A stretch of 11,450 bases of DNA from the NCBI GenBank assembly GCA_014377915.1, contig JACMOT010000535.1, positions 1-11,450 of the forward strand, in the 5' to 3' direction. Position numbers and translations under genes: made by a program. The notes below the pieces were generated by a model that was given only the letters and a program-made list of their open reading frames with translations, was not told the origin of the DNA and did not search any database. Positions 1 through 7,848 of the stretch are shown here, one piece after another (the first letter of the stretch is position 1; every line of letters begins with the position of its first letter). The stretch is from Tardiphaga sp. GTDB taxonomy: Bacteria > Pseudomonadota > Alphaproteobacteria > Rhizobiales > Xanthobacteraceae.

Positions 1-590
1 AGCAAAGCCGACTGCACCATCGCCTCGCGGGTCACGGCGCGGACATCGCGCGGCGAAGCCAGCAGCGCGTTCTCGTCCATCAGCTTGGTGAGAAGTTCCT
101 GATCGAGCGAGCCCCAATTGGCGCCGATCCGGACCGTCTTGTTATACTTCAGCGCCATCTCGACGATGTCGGTGAACTGGGTATCCCGCTTGGCCTTGAA
201 ACCGACATTGCCGGGATTGATGCGGTACTTGTCGAGCGCCTCGGCGCAGGCCGGATGGTCGGCGAGCAGCTTGTGGCCGATATAGTGGAAATCGCCGATC
301 AACGGCGTGGTGATGCCGCGCTTGCGCAGCTCGTCGCGGATGTAGGGCACGGCAGCGGCGGCCTCGTCGCGATCGACCGTGATCCGGACCATTTCCGAAC
401 CCGCGCGCGACAGCGCCGCGACCTGTTCGATGGTGCCCTGGATGTCAGCGGTGTCGGTGTTGGTCATCGACTGCACGACGATCGGCGCACCGCCGCCCAC
501 GGCGACGTTGCCGACCATGACCTGGGTGCTGCGATGCCGGGCCATCGGGCCGGCGACATCGGATTGCGGCGGTTTTTCAAGCATGTTCAT
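1..590 (-). CDS. ispG: IspG (GcpE), 4-hydroxy-3-methylbut-2-enyl diphosphate synthase, N-terminal part
   Basis: IspG is the [4Fe-4S] enzyme that converts 2-C-methyl-D-erythritol 2,4-cyclodiphosphate to HMBPP in the cytosolic MEP pathway of isoprenoid synthesis. Reading leftward, the 196 visible codons give the family's N-terminal TIM-barrel part. Recognisable stretches are [20 protein letters not shown], then [57 protein letters not shown] and [11 protein letters not shown]. The C-terminal part with the cluster cysteines lies beyond the left edge, so the gene is cut by the window and is not known to be broken. The start is the ATG at 588-590. A second in-frame ATG two codons later (582-584) is an alternative, and neither has a strong Shine-Dalgarno. 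The product is not in doubt; the exact start is less certain. Confidence 0.96.
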   Translation of the reverse strand, partial: MNMLEKPPQSDVAGPMARHRSTQVMVGNVAVGGGAPIVVQSMTNTDTADIQGTIEQVAALSRAGSEMVRITVDRDEAAAAVPYIRDELRKRGITTPLIGDFHYIGHKLLADHPACAEALDKYRINPGNVGFKAKRDTQFTDIVEMALKYNKTVRIGANWGSLDQELLTKLMDENALLASPRDVRAVTREAMVQSAL

Positions 591-1228
591 GGGGTCTCGA
601 ATATCAGGTTTGGGTGACAGTCAGCAATCAATCAGTGCTGGTTTGGCACGGTTGTAGAGATATCGATCGGTGCACGGCGATGGCCAGGACTTCAGCGGCG
701 CGCCTGCCCCATTGCGTCTTAGGTCTAATCTATCGCATTTTCAGCACGTTAGCGAGAGCCTGACCGACCCCGCCAGGCAATTTGATGGCATCGTCCGCCG
801 GCCCTGACTGGCAGATAGGTCCTGAATCGTTCAGAAAAAGGGCAACAACGCCAGGTTCCGCGATCGCGGCCGGTGGCAAGTCCCATCGCGGCGAAGCCCG
901 ATCAAATGCGCGGCTTCCGTTTACGAAACTTTTAAGGCCAAGGTGGTATTTCTTTCTACATGACCCGGTGCAATTTTGTGCCGAACTTCGCTACCGATCT
1001 CGACAGCATAATTATTCACGAATTCATTTTTCACCAACCGCATCAGCTGGCTTCGTCCAGCATAGCGCAAGCCGTTCCAGACTTTCAAACCCGGACCAAA
1101 TCGGCGCCCCCGCCTGAACAGGGGCGTGCGCGTTATCGCCCAGTTTTTACTTTCGTCATTCACAGGCCTTTGCACGGGCCTCGTTTTTGGCGCCTTGCAT
1201 TCATGCCGACGGGAGAGCGGACGTTAAA
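591..1228. other. Gene-free interval between divergent ispG and the HD-GYP gene
   Basis: I find no supported gene in these 638 bases. The short open frames on both strands have no recognisable domain, no good ribosome site and no family-like composition. The interval must hold divergent promoters for ispG and the HD-GYP gene, but I cannot place convincing -35/-10 pairs. Small structures seen are a 12-bp perfect palindrome CCGCGATCGCGG at 858-869 and a weak hairpin at 1164-1181 (AGGCC/GGCCT, 8-base loop) followed two bases later by five T. The second could end a short upstream transcript or be chance. Base composition is less GC-rich around 900-1060 than in the neighbouring genes, as expected for non-coding DNA here. 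Confidence 0.6.
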
Positions 1229-2281
1229 ATGTCGGATGCAGTTCATATTATCGCGGACAGCAGTCGCAAGCTCGACCCGCTGCGGCTGATGCTGGAAAAG
1301 AAATTTTCAGTCACCGCGACATTGCTCGATCGCGCGCTGCAGAATGCCCGGCTCGACACCGTCGTCGTCGCCGCCGATCTCCGCGTCACCGACAACATCG
1401 CGGCGCTGAAACAGCGGTTTGGCAAGACCAAGGCGCCCTGCAAGCGGATTTTCATTCCCGAACAGACCGCCCGCTTGTTCGTGGTTCAGGCCTACGCTCT
1501 CGGCGCCACCAAGGTGTTGTTCAGTCCGGTCCGGGAGAATGAACTCTACGGCGCCCTGATTGGCGCCGAACCCGAAGCGCTGCCAGACAATGGCCCGTGG
1601 GAAGGCACCCGCGGAGCCGCCTCGGCGGGGGCGGAAGCCATGCAATCAATGTTCTCGGCGGTTCTGACCGGCCGGCCGATCGACACGGTGGCGGCGATGA
1701 TCGCCGCCGGCAAGATGGCAGACAATGTCGCCGAAGACGGGCTCACCAGCTGGCTCGATACGGTGCGGCAACATCACGAGGGCACCTATCAGCATTGCCT
1801 GCTGGTGACCGGCGTCGCGGTCGATTTCGCCCTTCACCTCGGCCTGGCCAAGGCCGACGTTCAGCGCCTGTATTCGGCCGCGATGTTTCACGATATCGGC
1901 AAGGCGGCGATCCCGGCCAAGCTGCTCAACAAGCCCGGCAAGCTCGACCGCGACGAACGGCTGCTGCTCGAAACCCATCCCGTGGCCGGCTATGACTATC
2001 TGAAGCAGACGGCCGGTATCTCGCCGGAAGTGCTGGACTGCGTGCGGCACCATCATGAATATCTCGATGGCAGCGGCTACCCCGATGGTCTCGGTGCCAG
2101 CGAAATCCCGGACATCGTCCGCATCCTTACCATCTCGGATATTTTCGCGGCGCTGATCGAGGCCCGCAGCTACAAGCCGCCAATGTCGCGGGAGAAGGCC
2201 TATGACATCATCCTCGACATGCACGGCAAGCTGGAAGTCCCGCTGGTCAAGGCATTCGCGGAAGTGGCAATGAATCGATAG
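1229..2281 (+). CDS. HD-GYP domain protein with degenerate receiver-like N-terminus (probable cyclic-di-GMP phosphodiesterase)
   Basis: This is a 350-residue protein. Residues about 1-110 look like a response-regulator receiver fold: acidic D10 after the first strand, D50 near the phosphoacceptor position, and GATKVLFSP at 92-100. The usual Lys-Pro near the end is Ser-Pro (S99-P100), so normal phosphorylation is doubtful. Residues about 180-340 are an HD-GYP domain with the metal-ligand pattern intact: H189, H221-D222 (HDIGK), H250, H274/H275 in RHHHEYLDGSGYP (GYP 283-285) and D304. HD-GYP domains hydrolyse cyclic-di-GMP to pGpG or GMP, so a signalling role in lifestyle or biofilm control is inferred. 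The ATG at 1229 has GGAGAG 11 bases upstream; an in-frame ATG at 1187 would add 14 unconserved residues. The gene stands alone and converges on the DMT transporter gene with 19 bases between stops. Confidence 0.9.
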   Translation: MSDAVHIIADSSRKLDPLRLMLEKKFSVTATLLDRALQNARLDTVVVAADLRVTDNIAALKQRFGKTKAPCKRIFIPEQTARLFVVQAYALGATKVLFSPVRENELYGALIGAEPEALPDNGPWEGTRGAASAGAEAMQSMFSAVLTGRPIDTVAAMIAAGKMADNVAEDGLTSWLDTVRQHHEGTYQHCLLVTGVAVDFALHLGLAKADVQRLYSAAMFHDIGKAAIPAKLLNKPGKLDRDERLLLETHPVAGYDYLKQTAGISPEVLDCVRHHHEYLDGSGYPDGLGASEIPDIVRILTISDIFAALIEARSYKPPMSREKAYDIILDMHGKLEVPLVKAFAEVAMNR

Positions 2282-2300
2282 CGCATTCGAAATGCTGGAA

Positions 2301-3221
2301 CTACGCCACCCTCGGTACCGGCTTGTTCACCAGATACAGCCCGACAATCACCAGCACCGCCGCCACGCCGAAGGTCGGCGTCAACGGATCGTGCAGGATG
2401 AAATAGCCGCCGGCGACGCCGACCAGCGGGGTCAGGAAGGTGAAGGCTGACAATTTGCTCGCGGAATAGACCTTCACCAGGCTGAACCAGATCATGAACG
2501 TCATGCCGACCACCCAGATCGCCTGCCAGGCCATCAAGGCCAGCGTCAGGGTGCCGGGAAGCCGGGGAATCGTCTCGCCGGCGAACAGCGCGGCGGTCCC
2601 GAGGATCGGGATCGACATCGCCACCTGATAGCCCAGCGCCTTTTCCGGCGGGCAGCGGATCAGCGTGGTGCCCTTCACCGTCAAAGTGGTCATGGCCCAC
2701 AGGATGGCACCAACCACGATCATCAGGTCGCCAGTCAGCACCGCGGCATCCACATCCGGCTGCGGCACGCCGATCGCAAAGGCGACGCCGGCAAAACTCA
2801 CCGCCAGGCCAATCCATTGCAGCAGCCGCAGCCGCTCGCCGAGAAACTGGTAGGACCCGATCGCGACAAAGAATGGCGCGGTATAGAGGAAGACCGCGGC
2901 GCGGCTCGCCGAGGTGAATTGCAGGCCGTAGAAGATCAGCAGGAATTCGACGCCGAACAGCACGCCGCAGATCAGCCCGGGCCATAGCGTGCCGTCGCGC
3001 TCGAATAGCCGGGTGCCGCGGATGGCGGCGATGCACAGGATCACCACCAGCGCCCCGGACGAGCGCAGCATGGCCTGCAGATAGGGCGGAATCTCCTGCA
3101 GCACGATCTTGATGGCGATCTGGTTGAAGCCCCAGCTGACACAGAGCATGACCATCAGGACGATCGCACCGAGGGTAAGCGGACGCCCGCCGGTGGCCGT
3201 GGAGACGGAAGGTGCGGACAT
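2301..3221 (-). CDS. EamA/DMT-superfamily transporter
   Basis: This is a 306-residue inner-membrane protein of the drug/metabolite transporter superfamily. Two EamA repeats, each with about five membrane segments, can be read. The first contains VSWGFNQIAIKIVLQEIPPY, RSSGALVVILCIAAIRG, FTSASRAAVFLYTAPFFVAI, GERLRLLQWIGLAVSFAGV. The second covers GDLMIVVGAILWAMTTLTVK through KLSAFTFLTPLVGVAGGYF and the final VLVIVGLYLVNKPVPRVA. The phrase TSAS-AAVFLYTAPFFVA-GE is typical of YdcZ/RhaT/YedA-like members. The substrate cannot be told from sequence. The chosen ATG at 3219-3221 has GAGG four bases upstream; longer in-frame starts would run back into zur with unconserved residues. It lies 56 bases downstream of zur on the same strand, so co-transcription is likely, and a link to metal or metabolite efflux is only inference. 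Confidence 0.9.
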   Translation of the reverse strand: MSAPSVSTATGGRPLTLGAIVLMVMLCVSWGFNQIAIKIVLQEIPPYLQAMLRSSGALVVILCIAAIRGTRLFERDGTLWPGLICGVLFGVEFLLIFYGLQFTSASRAAVFLYTAPFFVAIGSYQFLGERLRLLQWIGLAVSFAGVAFAIGVPQPDVDAAVLTGDLMIVVGAILWAMTTLTVKGTTLIRCPPEKALGYQVAMSIPILGTAALFAGETIPRLPGTLTLALMAWQAIWVVGMTFMIWFSLVKVYSASKLSAFTFLTPLVGVAGGYFILHDPLTPTFGVAAVLVIVGLYLVNKPVPRVA

Positions 3222-3277
3222 CGGGCCTCGGATCCGGCTTGTCGCCGTGTTGTTGTCAGGATGCGGCGTCGCCGCCG

Positions 3278-3775
3278 TCAGGCGTGCTGGCAGTGCGCGC
3301 AAGTACCGGTAATTTCCACCACCGACAGTTTGGGGACGAAGCCGGTGGTGCGCGCCGCCTCGTTCAGGCTTTTCGCCACCTGGGCGGCGGGCACCTCGCC
3401 GACCGAGCCGCAGCGGTCGCAGATCAGGAACGCGACCATCGCCGAGGTGCCATGGTCATGGGCGCAGGCAAGGAAGGCGTTGCGGCTCTCGATGCGGTGC
3501 ACGAGGCCGTTCTCCATCAGGAAATCCAGCGCCCGGTAGACTGTGATCGGCGCCGGGCGCGCGATCGTTCGGGCCAGTTCCTCGATCACCTCATAGGCGC
3601 CAAGCGGCCGGTGGCTGGCCAGCAGCGCCCCCAGCACATGGCGCCGGATCGGGGTGAATTTCTGCGCACGCCCGGCACAGACGGTTTCCGCGTGATGGAT
3701 CGCGTCCGCGGTGCAGCGATCATGATCATGGCCCGGCGCGGGGAATATCGGCTTTGGCAGGTTCATCACTGACAT
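3278..3775 (-). CDS. zur: Zur, zinc-responsive Fur-family transcriptional repressor
   Basis: This is a 165-residue Fur-family regulator whose sequence follows the Zur branch. TVYRALDFLMENGLVHRIES (79-97) is the recognition-helix and hinge region seen in enterobacterial Zur, and SAMVAFLICDRCG (111-123) and GTCAHC (157-162) follow. The pairs C119/C122 and C159/C162 match the structural zinc site; C104, H106 and H108 are candidate regulatory zinc ligands. The N-terminus carries an extra metal-binding-looking stretch, HDHDRC (16-21). Zn(II)-bound Zur dimers repress zinc uptake and zinc-sparing genes. The ATG at 3773-3775 has GAAGG six bases upstream; a second ATG at 3764-3766 lacks one. The gene is divergent from marR and followed by the DMT gene. 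No znuABC and no obvious AT-rich Zur box is visible nearby, so its targets lie elsewhere or are unrecognised. Confidence 0.9.
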   Translation of the reverse strand: MSVMNLPKPIFPAPGHDHDRCTADAIHHAETVCAGRAQKFTPIRRHVLGALLASHRPLGAYEVIEELARTIARPAPITVYRALDFLMENGLVHRIESRNAFLACAHDHGTSAMVAFLICDRCGSVGEVPAAQVAKSLNEAARTTGFVPKLSVVEITGTCAHCQHA

Positions 3776-3864
3776 TTAATGCCTTCGCGCCGATTCCGCT
3801 CGGAAAATCCGCACGCGGCCAATGTTTCCAGCCATGCCGGCGCGGCAGAGCAGCCCCGAGAAGA

Positions 3865-3882
3865 TATGACATCGATATCATA
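3865..3882. promoter_or_regulatory. Probable MarR operator (18-bp near-perfect palindrome)
   Basis: TATGACATCGATATCATA pairs at eight of nine positions, the only mismatch being C3870 against A3877. Length, AT-richness and twofold symmetry fit a MarR-dimer operator, and it covers the -35 box and the start of the spacer of the marR promoter. Bound repressor would block RNA polymerase and so autoregulate marR-emrAB. A second, weaker dyad at 3884-3902 (GCGA...TCGC ends) lies over the -10 box and may be a second site. The assignment to this MarR is inferred from position. Confidence 0.6.
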
Positions 3883-3895
3883 AGCGACGTATACT
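3866..3895 (+). promoter_or_regulatory. Probable sigma-70-type promoter of the marR-emrA-emrB operon
   Basis: The -35 is ATGACA (3866-3871), the spacer is 18 bases, and the -10 is TATACT (3890-3895). Each hexamer differs from consensus at one position. Transcription would start near 3902, giving a leader of about 18 bases that carries the GGAG ribosome site at 3911-3914 before the marR ATG. The overlap with the 18-bp palindrome supports repression by MarR. Confidence 0.6.
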
Positions 3896-3919
3896 ATATC
3901 GCATCCTTACGGAGTGACC

Positions 3920-4405
3920 ATGCCCGGTTCCAATGTCGACTTCCTGTTTGCCCTGTTCGAGACCCAGCGCCTGCTGCGGCTTTATGCCGACAAGCAGGCG
4001 CGGCGTCTGGGCCTGACCCGCGCCCAATGGGGCGTGCTGGCTAAGCTGGAGCGTACCGAAGGCATGAAACAGGCCGAGATCGCCGAGCTGATGGAAATCC
4101 AGCCGATCACCCTGACCCGGCTGATCGACAAATTATGCGACCTCGACCTGATCGAACGCCGCAGCGACGACAGCGATCGCAGGGTCAAGCGACTGTATCT
4201 GACCGAGGCCGCCCGCCCGCTGATGCTGAAGCTGGCCGACCTGCGCAACGAACTGACAAGGACCGCGTTAGCGGGGCTCAGCTCCGCTGATACCGATCTG
4301 CTGGTCGCCCAGCTCGAGATCGTCAAACACAACGTCCGCGAAGCGGCCCTGCATGCCGGCCCTTCGCCCACCTCCATTGCCCCCAAGGAAGCGACCTATG
4401 GCTGA
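3920..4405 (+). CDS. MarR-family transcriptional regulator of the efflux operon
   Basis: This is a 161-residue winged-helix regulator. The N-terminal helix (DFLFALFETQRLLRLYADKQ) would form the dimer interface. GLTRAQWGVLAKLERTEGMK and the helix-turn-helix QAEIAELMEIQPITLTRLIDKL (51-72) follow, and the wing is ERRSDDSDRRVKRLYLT (79-95) with the conserved Asp/Arg pattern. MarR-family proteins normally repress adjacent efflux genes until a phenolic or other lipophilic ligand binds; EmrR is the known counterpart beside emrAB. The ATG at 3920 has GGAG ending five bases before it; a GTG at 3914 overlaps that ribosome site and is rejected. The last 8 bases overlap the start of emrA, which suggests translational coupling. 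The specific inducer is unknown. Confidence 0.92.
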   Translation: MPGSNVDFLFALFETQRLLRLYADKQARRLGLTRAQWGVLAKLERTEGMKQAEIAELMEIQPITLTRLIDKLCDLDLIERRSDDSDRRVKRLYLTEAARPLMLKLADLRNELTRTALAGLSSADTDLLVAQLEIVKHNVREAALHAGPSPTSIAPKEATYG

Positions 4406-5552
4406 CCCCGCTCTGAAATTGGCGCCGGAAAAAGCAGCCCCCGGCAATTCCCCATCCGACTCGCCAGCGACGACGCCACAAGCCGGCCCCGGTGTCCTGC
4501 GCCGCCATCGCCGTACGCTGTTGCTGGTGGTGCTGCCGGTGGTCGCACTGGTCGGCGGCGTGACGTTCTATCTGTCGGGCGCCCGCTACGTGACCACCGA
4601 CGACGCCTATGTCGGCGCGCAGAAGGTGCTGATCACGCCGGACATCTCCGGCAAGGTCGACAAGGTCGTGGTGCGCGAGGGCCAGCACGTCAGGGAAGGC
4701 GACGTGCTGTTCGAGATCGACCCGGCACCGTTCCAGTTCGCGCTGCGCCAGGCACAGGCGACGCTGGCTCAGCAGAAGACGGTCTATGACAACCTCGTCA
4801 GCAATGTGACGATCTACGGCCAGATGCAGGACCTGCTGCAGCAGGGCTCCGACCTGAAGCAGCGCGACGTCGAGCGCAAGTCGACGCTGGTGAAAAGCAA
4901 TTACGGCTCGCAGCTCGATCTCGACAATTCCACCACCGCGCTGGTCACGGCGCGTGCGCAGCTCGAGCTTTTGAAGCAGCAGACATCGACGGCGAAGAAC
5001 CAGCTGCTCGGCGACGTTAACCTGCCCCTCGAACAGTTCCCGCCCTACGCGCAGGCCAAGGCCGCGCTCGACCAGGCACAGCGCAACCTCGACCACACCA
5101 CCTTGCGCGCGCCGATGAGCGGCATCGCCACCCAGGTCGACAACATCCAGCTCGGCCGCTTCGTCGCCGCCGGCTCCCCGATCCTCAGCGTCATCGACGA
5201 CGCCAGGCCGTGGGACGTCGCCAATCTGAAGGAATCCGACTTCACCTATATCGCGGTCGGCCAGAAGGTCGACATCGATGTCGACGCATTTCCGAGCCAT
5301 GTGTTCAAGGGCACCGTGGGTTCGCTGAGCCCGGGCACCGGCGCGCAATTCGCGATCCTGCCGCCGCAGAATGCCACCGGCAATTTCGTCAAGGTGGTGC
5401 AGCGCGTGCCGGTGCGGATCTATCTCGATTACGCCGACCCCGCGGTGCAGAAGCTGAAGGCCGGCATGAGTTCGTTCACCTCGATCGACACCAACCATCA
5501 CCGCTCGCTGGCGGCGCTGTTCGGCCTGTCTCCGGCGGCGGCGAAGGACTAG
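4398..5552 (+). CDS. emrA: EmrA-type HlyD-family periplasmic adaptor of a multidrug efflux pump
   Basis: This is a 384-residue membrane-fusion protein. A Pro/Ala-rich cytoplasmic tail (1-37) is followed by one membrane anchor (about 40-60). The family phrase YVTTDDAYVGAQKVLITPDISG (64-85) comes next, with a lipoyl-like half (GKVDKVVVREGQHVREGDVLFEIDP, 85-109), then a long alpha-helical hairpin rich in Gln/Leu (about 115-235). The second lipoyl half and beta-barrel include LRAPMSGIATQVDNIQLGRFVAAG and VDAFPSHVFKGTVGSLSPGTGAQFAILPPQNATGNFVKVVQRVPV, a stretch typical of EmrA. It links the inner-membrane pump to an outer-membrane TolC-like channel, which is not encoded here. The ATG at 4398 has AAGGAA seven bases upstream, and an upstream in-frame start at 4353 lies inside marR. 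emrB follows after 4 bases. Confidence 0.94.
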   Translation: MADPALKLAPEKAAPGNSPSDSPATTPQAGPGVLRRHRRTLLLVVLPVVALVGGVTFYLSGARYVTTDDAYVGAQKVLITPDISGKVDKVVVREGQHVREGDVLFEIDPAPFQFALRQAQATLAQQKTVYDNLVSNVTIYGQMQDLLQQGSDLKQRDVERKSTLVKSNYGSQLDLDNSTTALVTARAQLELLKQQTSTAKNQLLGDVNLPLEQFPPYAQAKAALDQAQRNLDHTTLRAPMSGIATQVDNIQLGRFVAAGSPILSVIDDARPWDVANLKESDFTYIAVGQKVDIDVDAFPSHVFKGTVGSLSPGTGAQFAILPPQNATGNFVKVVQRVPVRIYLDYADPAVQKLKAGMSSFTSIDTNHHRSLAALFGLSPAAAKD

Positions 5553-5556
5553 GCCG

Positions 5557-7119
5557 GTGAGCACGTCCGCTGCCCCGACCGCGGTCCCTGGCCTGCGCCG
5601 GAACATGGTGACGATCTGCGCCATGACCGCGACCATCATGCAGGCGCTCGACACCACCATCGCCAATGTCGCGCTGCCTTACATGCAGGGCTCGCTGTCG
5701 GCGTCGCAGGACCAGGTCAACTGGGTGCTGACCTCGTACATCGTCGCCGCCGCGATCATGACCGCGCCGGTCGGCTGGGTCGCCAACCGGTTCGGCCGCA
5801 AGAAGGTGTTCATCGTCTGCGCCGCCGGCTTCACCGTGGCCTCGGTGATGTGCGGGCTGGCGCAGGACATCACCCAGATGGTGCTGTTCCGGTTACTGCA
5901 GGGCGTCTTTGGCGCCGCCCTCGTACCCTTGTCGCAGGCCGTCATGCTCGACTCCTACGCGCTGCATGAGCGCGCCAAGGCGATGTCGATCTGGGGCATG
6001 GGCGTGATGCTCGGCCCGATCATGGGACCATCGCTCGGCGCCTGGCTGACCGAAACCTATTCCTGGCACTGGGTGTTCTTCGTCAATTTGCCATTCGGCA
6101 TCGTCACCGTCGCCGGCCTGGTGATCTTCATGGACGAGACCAAGCAGAATCTCGAACTGAAATTCGACTGGTTCGGCTTTGCCGCCCTCGCCATCGGCAT
6201 CGGCTCGATGCAGCTGGCACTCGACCGCGGCGAACAGCTCGGCTGGCTCGAATCCAACGAGATCATCGCCGAGGCGATCATCGCGGTGGTCGGCTTCTAT
6301 TACTTCTTCGCGCATTCGCTGACCTCGAACCGGCCGTTCATCCAGTTCGCCATCTTCAAGGACAAGAATTTCGTCGGCGGCTGCGTGTTCATGGCGGTGA
6401 TGGGCCTGGTGCTGTATTCGACCATGGCGCTGTCATCGCCCTTCCTGCAGAACGTGATCGGCTACCCGATCCTGACCGCCGGCCTGCTGCTGGCAACGAG
6501 GGGCTCCGGCACCTTCGTGGCGATGATGCTGGTCGGCCGGGTGATGAAATATATCGAGGCGCGCACGCTGATCATGGCCGGCATGGCGCTGATCTCGCTC
6601 GGACTGTTCTTCACCGCGCGCTGGACCGACCAGACCGGCGTCACCGAGATCGTCATCGTCAGCATCGCGCAGGGCTTCGGCCTCGGCCTCGTCTTCGTGC
6701 CGCTGTCGACCGTGGCGTTCCTGACACTGCCCAACCATCTGCGCACCGACGGCACCTCGATGCTGACGCTGATGCGCAACGTGTTCTCATCGGTCGGTAT
6801 CTCGCTGGTGATCGCGCAGCTGACCTCGGGCACGCGAATGGCGCATGCGGTGCTGGTCGAGCACATCAACCCGTTCAACGACGCGCTGCGGATGCCCGGC
6901 GTGCGCGAGATGCTCGACCTCACCACCGACGCCGGCCGCGCCGCGGCCGACGCCATCGTCACGCTGCAGGCGACCATCATCGCCTTCGGGCTGGACTACC
7001 AGATGGTGATGGTGGTGACGCTGATCGCGGTGCCGCTGGCGCTGATGATCGGATCCAGCAAGGCGGCATTGCGCGCGCAGTCGAAGAAGCCGGATGATCA
7101 CGCCGCGGTGCTGGAATAG
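5557..7119 (+). CDS. emrB: EmrB/QacA-type DHA2 MFS multidrug transporter (14 TM)
   Basis: This is a 520-residue proton-driven drug exporter of the inner membrane. Family motifs are LDTTIANVALP (31-41, first helix), NWVLTSYIVAAAIMTAPVGW followed by the motif-A loop NRFGRKK (77-83), and GVMLGPIMGPSLGAWL (149-164, antiporter motif C) with WHWVFFVNLPFG (170-181). These are diagnostic of DHA2 transporters with 14 membrane segments. The C-terminus is a charged cytoplasmic tail (KAALRAQSKKPDDHAAVLE). Translation starts at GTG 5557, with AAGGA eight bases upstream inside the end of emrA. With EmrA and an outer-membrane channel it would form a tripartite pump; the MarR upstream is its likely regulator. 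The substrate range cannot be read from sequence. Confidence 0.95.
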   Translation: MSTSAAPTAVPGLRRNMVTICAMTATIMQALDTTIANVALPYMQGSLSASQDQVNWVLTSYIVAAAIMTAPVGWVANRFGRKKVFIVCAAGFTVASVMCGLAQDITQMVLFRLLQGVFGAALVPLSQAVMLDSYALHERAKAMSIWGMGVMLGPIMGPSLGAWLTETYSWHWVFFVNLPFGIVTVAGLVIFMDETKQNLELKFDWFGFAALAIGIGSMQLALDRGEQLGWLESNEIIAEAIIAVVGFYYFFAHSLTSNRPFIQFAIFKDKNFVGGCVFMAVMGLVLYSTMALSSPFLQNVIGYPILTAGLLLATRGSGTFVAMMLVGRVMKYIEARTLIMAGMALISLGLFFTARWTDQTGVTEIVIVSIAQGFGLGLVFVPLSTVAFLTLPNHLRTDGTSMLTLMRNVFSSVGISLVIAQLTSGTRMAHAVLVEHINPFNDALRMPGVREMLDLTTDAGRAAADAIVTLQATIIAFGLDYQMVMVVTLIAVPLALMIGSSKAALRAQSKKPDDHAAVLE

Positions 7120-7128
7120 CACAGATCG

Positions 7129-7262
7129 TTTCCCGGACGCGGTGCGGCATTCTTATGCCGCCCCGCGGAGCCGGGATCCCGGTGTCTTTTTCCATCGACC
7201 GGGACCCCGGATCAGCAGCGCACCACGCGGCAAGTGCCGCGCATTGCGCAGCATCCGGGGAA
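7129..7262. repeat. 134-bp GC-rich palindromic intergenic element between convergent emrB and pcaG
   Basis: The ends match as TTTCCCGGA (7129-7137) and its near complement TCCGGGGAA (7254-7262). Inside are a perfect 7-bp hairpin GCGGCAT-TCTT-ATGCCGC, a 12-bp palindrome CCGGGATCCCGG, and, mirrored on the right, GCGGC-AAGT-GCCGC and GACCCCGGATC. The whole element can therefore fold as one long imperfect stem with side hairpins. From memory, similar elements are dispersed between genes in Bradyrhizobium and relatives; copy number cannot be tested in this window. It lies between two converging stop codons and could act as a bidirectional terminator or mRNA-stabilising end, though no T-tract is present. 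Confidence 0.7.
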
Positions 7263-7269
7263 CGAAACC

Positions 7270-7847
<578 letters not shown>

Positions 7848-7848
<1 letters not shown>

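Noticed and set aside
858..869. 12-bp perfect palindrome CCGCGATCGCGG
   Set aside because: Short GC-rich palindromes arise often by chance at this base composition and it has no fixed position relative to a promoter I can identify.
1164..1188. Hairpin followed by five T, terminator-like
   Set aside because: Only a 5-bp stem with an 8-base loop and a two-base gap before the T run, and there is no upstream plus-strand gene to terminate.
782..1289. Short open frames on both strands in the ispG/HD-GYP spacer
   Set aside because: No domain, no convincing ribosome site, overlapping frames on both strands and atypical composition; most likely chance frames in GC-rich DNA.
2283..2295. GCATT-CGA-AATGC dyad between the convergent HD-GYP and DMT stops
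   Set aside because: Five base pairs and no T-tract; too weak to call a terminator.
4323..5666. Very long minus-strand open frame (447 codons) across emrA
   Set aside because: It is antisense to marR/emrA, is Arg/His-rich with no domain, and reflects codon bias on the opposite strand.
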